This document shows, piece by piece, positions 63,853 through 64,000 of a DNA stretch of 64,000 bases. The translations under genes and the position numbers were made by a program. Origin of the DNA: UBA1845 sp002338715. GTDB lineage: Bacteria; Planctomycetota; Phycisphaerae; UBA1845. Location of the stretch: contig DAORAL010000011.1 in NCBI GenBank assembly GCA_035344155.1, positions 61,473 to 125,472 of the forward strand, written 5' to 3'. The first letter of the stretch is position 1, and each line of letters starts with the position of its first letter. Under the pieces are notes generated by a model. It saw nothing but the letters and a program-made list of their open reading frames with translations. It had not been told where the DNA came from and searched no databases.

Positions 63853-64000
63853 TTCCCCATACCGGGAGGTTCCAATTGCATGCCTGATTGGTCGAACACG
63901 CTGATACGAAGCGGAACTGTTCGCGGAGGTGTTGACGGGAAATAGGGTTCTCCTCCAAAAAAGTGGGTGATTTAAGTGCATGAAAGACAGTAGACACCGG

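Noticed and set aside
63980..64000. ATG near the right edge that might open a new gene
   Set aside because: Only seven codons are visible and there is no clear ribosome-binding site.

Overview
The window looks like chromosomal DNA of a Planctomycetota bacterium, most plausibly of the class Phycisphaerae. The signs are three operons that join a planctomycete-type ECF sigma factor to a membrane-anchored Ser/Thr kinase with long TPR arrays, very large secreted beta-strand-repeat proteins ending in dockerin-like calcium-binding motifs, and moderate-to-high GC. This assignment is inference from gene content; no rRNA, tRNA, CRISPR array or intact insertion sequence was seen.

Region 1 (1-5.3 kb) holds the start of a secreted protein (minus strand, cut by the window edge), a PGPGW-type membrane protein behind an AraC/GyrI-type regulator, a VOC-fold protein, a nested inverted repeat, an aldo/keto reductase, and a DGPF(YCII)-ECF42 sigma pair with a candidate autoregulatory promoter. 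Region 2 (5.3-16.5 kb) holds two RND efflux pairs (fusion protein plus pump, each coupled by ATGA) flanking an Uup-like ABC-F ATPase. Region 3 (16.5-20.2 kb) has about 1.2 kb without a convincing gene, then a soluble PAS-PAS chemoreceptor and CheW. Region 4 (20.3-24.7 kb) has a secreted GH2 glycosidase and an M1-like lipoprotein peptidase.

Region 5 (25-60.7 kb) is the centre of interest. It contains three copies of one module: an ECF sigma gene, a kinase-TPR gene starting inside the sigma stop codon (ATGA, TTGA, GTGA), and a divergently transcribed secreted giant protein. All three sigma genes have a TATAAT-like -10 box exactly six bases before the start codon, which predicts leaderless mRNAs. 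Modules 2 and 3 are mirror images around about 51.1 kb. The five secreted proteins (703-2311 aa) share a signal peptide, mostly an opening W-rich beta module, and a ~58-residue double EF-hand/dockerin-like domain with a CxC centre. That domain ends four of the proteins and is internal in the fifth, apparently through a fusion. The simplest model, which is inference, is that each kinase senses or controls envelope or surface state and its sigma factor controls the adjacent surface-protein gene.

Region 6 (60.7-64 kb) is partly decayed. It holds a fragment of an endonuclease/exonuclease/phosphatase gene, a truncated small conserved gene, an MFS transporter whose coding sequence seems to begin upstream of any normal start codon, a dockerin-like remnant, and an intact EEP-family lipoprotein.
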